Shown one piece after another: positions 5,121 to 5,997 of a stretch of DNA of 5,997 bases; the first letter of the stretch is position 1, and the number at the start of each line of letters is the position of its first letter. The translations under genes and the position numbers were made by a program. Source of the DNA: Betaproteobacteria bacterium (GTDB lineage Bacteria; Pseudomonadota; Gammaproteobacteria; Burkholderiales; SG8-39); the NCBI GenBank assembly GCA_019509895.1, contig JAEKLK010000084.1, positions 1 through 5,997 on the forward strand, read 5' to 3'. A model generated the notes under the pieces. It made no database searches, was not told the DNA's origin, and saw only the letters and a list, made by a program, of their open reading frames with translations.

Positions 5121-5192
5121 GGCGCGCCGGCGGACCCGCGCTTCTTACATCGGCGCGCAACGCTTACATGAGAGCCGACCGGCGCGCTCGCC

Positions 5193-5209
5193 TCGGCACG
5201 GGCTTTGCT
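5193..5209 (+). promoter_or_regulatory. Sigma-54 (-24/-12) promoter of the DUF1328 operon
   Basis: The 17-mer TCGGCACGGGCTTTGCT matches YTGGCACGRNNNTTGCW at every defined position but one (C for the T before GG), with GG at 5195-5196 and GC at 5207-5208, 10 bp apart. It is the best -24/-12 match I find in the window. The start should fall near 5220, giving a leader of about 36 bases that carries the AAGGAG ribosome binding site of the DUF1328 gene. Confidence 0.7.
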
Positions 5210-5255
5210 CCCCCGCAATGAGCTTCACTCTCTCACTATTCGGAAGGAGTCGTTT

Positions 5256-5420
5256 ATGTTGAGCTGGGCGCTGGCGTTTTTCATCATCGCCATCATCGCC
5301 GCCATCTTCGGCTTTACCGGCATTGCGGCCGGAGCGGCGGAAATCGCAAAAATCCTGTTCGTCGTTTTCGTGGTCCTCTTCCTCGTCTCGCTGGTCGCGG
5401 GGCTTTTGAGAAGGCCTTAA
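5256..5420 (+). CDS. DUF1328 (YtjA-like) small membrane protein
   Basis: The product is a 54-aa, almost entirely hydrophobic peptide with two membrane segments: LAFFIIAIIAAIFGFTGIA (about 6-24) and ILFVVFVVLFLVSLVAGLL (about 33-51). The short AAGAAEIAK turn between them and the LLRRP end are typical of the DUF1328/YtjA family, which is found in the inner membrane and is often stress-induced; the molecular function is unknown. ATG 5256 is chosen over an in-frame upstream start at 5205 because AAGGAG (5244-5249) lies six bases before it and the family begins MLxWA. The upstream start would also fall inside the predicted promoter. The next gene begins 19 bases after its stop, so the two are probably co-transcribed from the -24/-12 promoter. 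Confidence 0.93.
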   Translation: MLSWALAFFIIAIIAAIFGFTGIAAGAAEIAKILFVVFVVLFLVSLVAGLLRRP

Positions 5421-5439
5421 CCCCACAACGGAGTTCGAT

Positions 5440-5970
5440 ATGCAACTCAAGCTGCTGAGCATCGCTGCCGCAGTGGCGCTCGCGTTCGCGGGTGCCGCGC
5501 AGGCGCAGTCCACGTCCACCACCGCCGCGGACAAGCCGACAGCCGGCGCACGCGCCGACGGCGGCAAGGATCACAAGCCGTCCGTCGACCGCAAGGCGCG
5601 CAAGGCCGAGGAAGACAAGATCGAGGCCGAGTACAAGTCCGAGCGGGCGAAGTGCAAGGACATGAAGGGCAACGGCAAGGACGCGTGCGAAGCCGACGCC
5701 AAGGGCAAGGAGAAGGTGGCGAAGGCGGAGCTGAAGGCCAAGTACGACCCGACGCCCGCCAACCAGCGCAAGGTCGATGAGGCCAAGGCCGAGCACCAGT
5801 ACAAGGTCGCGAAGGAGAAGTGCGACGCGCAGAAGGGCAAGGAAGAGAGCGCCTGCGAAAAGCAAGCCAAGGCCGACTATGACAAGGCCAAGGCCGACAT
5901 CAAGGCAAAGTCCGCGTCGAGCGACCGTCGCAAGGCGTCCACCGGCTCGAGCGCGAGCACATCGAAATGA
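5440..5970 (+). CDS. Periplasmic Lys/Ala-rich protein with two Cys-pair repeats (function unknown)
   Basis: The product is 176 aa. It has a Sec signal peptide, MQLKLLSIAAAVALAFAGAAQA, with a likely cut after A22. A Ser/Thr/Ala-rich linker (23-50) leads to a highly charged helical region (51-158). Within it are two related repeats about 56 residues apart: AKCKDMKGNGKDACEADAKG (C72, C83) and EKCDAQKGKEESACEKQAKA (C128, C139), each with two Cys separated by ten residues and followed by Lys/Ala-rich helix. The Cys pairs could form disulfides that close short loops in the oxidising periplasm. The Ser-rich tail ends STSK. Proteins of this kind are common in Burkholderiales, usually annotated as hypothetical or loosely TolA-like because of composition; I assign no function. 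GGAG at 5430-5433 lies six bases before the ATG. It follows the DUF1328 gene in one probable operon. Confidence 0.88.
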   Translation: MQLKLLSIAAAVALAFAGAAQAQSTSTTAADKPTAGARADGGKDHKPSVDRKARKAEEDKIEAEYKSERAKCKDMKGNGKDACEADAKGKEKVAKAELKAKYDPTPANQRKVDEAKAEHQYKVAKEKCDAQKGKEESACEKQAKADYDKAKADIKAKSASSDRRKASTGSSASTSK

Positions 5971-5997
5971 GCGATGCGATGCGCGAGGGACGGCCCG
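5967..5997 (+). CDS. Possible start of a further overlapping gene, cut by window edge
   Basis: An ATG overlaps the stop of the preceding gene (ATGA) and the frame is open to the window end, reading MSDAMREGRP. The overlap type matches other coupled gene pairs in this window, but there is no clear ribosome binding site and only ten codons are visible, so this is tentative. Confidence 0.3.
   Translation, partial: MSDAMREGRP

Noticed and set aside
5065..5160. N-terminal extension of the PAS/receiver protein from TTG 5160
   Set aside because: Codons here lack the G/C third-position bias of the rest of the gene, there is no ribosome binding site, and the stretch contains palindromic and repeated non-coding motifs.
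1..5997. CRISPR arrays, tRNA or rRNA genes, insertion sequences, phage genes
   Set aside because: No regularly spaced repeats, RNA gene sequences, transposase-like frames or terminal repeats were seen on either strand.

Overview
The window is a high-GC segment from a proteobacterial chromosome, most likely a betaproteobacterium (Burkholderiales-like) or a related gammaproteobacterium. The reasons are strong G/C bias at third codon positions, a Pseudomonas/Burkholderia-type LigD with an N-terminal phosphoesterase domain, an iron superoxide dismutase, and small envelope and stress genes (CsbD, BON lipoprotein, DUF1328, Cys-pair periplasmic protein) typical of those groups. The assignment is inferred from gene content only.

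Layout. (1) 1-673, minus strand: the 5' part of ligD, the multifunctional end-joining ligase; the rest lies beyond base 1. (2) 674-865: divergent control region with a perfect 10-bp inverted repeat and a very good -24/-12 (sigma-54) promoter facing right. (3) 866-2236, plus: rpoN, a complete sigma-54 gene of 456 aa. Its stop overlaps the start of a glycine-zipper membrane protein gene (2236-2775). (4) 2777-3391, minus: sodB, convergent with the previous gene and separated from it by one base. (5) 3454-4132, minus: a compact operon of csbD, an unrecognised 59-aa gene and a BON-domain lipoprotein gene, joined by overlaps and preceded by a second strong -24/-12 promoter. (6) 4204-5064, minus: a PAS/receiver protein that looks like a collapsed hybrid sensor kinase. 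(7) 5065-5255: control region with a third strong -24/-12 promoter. (8) 5256-5970, plus: a DUF1328 membrane peptide gene and a periplasmic Lys/Ala-rich Cys-pair protein gene, followed by a possible overlapping next gene.

The main observation is that three of the main transcription units (rpoN itself, the csbD operon and the DUF1328 operon) each have a -24/-12 promoter with the exact 10-bp GG-to-GC spacing, each placed to give a short leader carrying the ribosome binding site. ligD has a weaker match. This reads as a local, self-amplifying sigma-54 stress and envelope regulon around an rpoN copy that lies outside the usual lptB-rpoN-hpf-ptsN neighbourhood. No AAA+ enhancer-binding protein is in the window; short repeated half-sites about 100-125 bp upstream of two of the predicted start sites are candidates for its binding. 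All regulatory statements are inferences from sequence.
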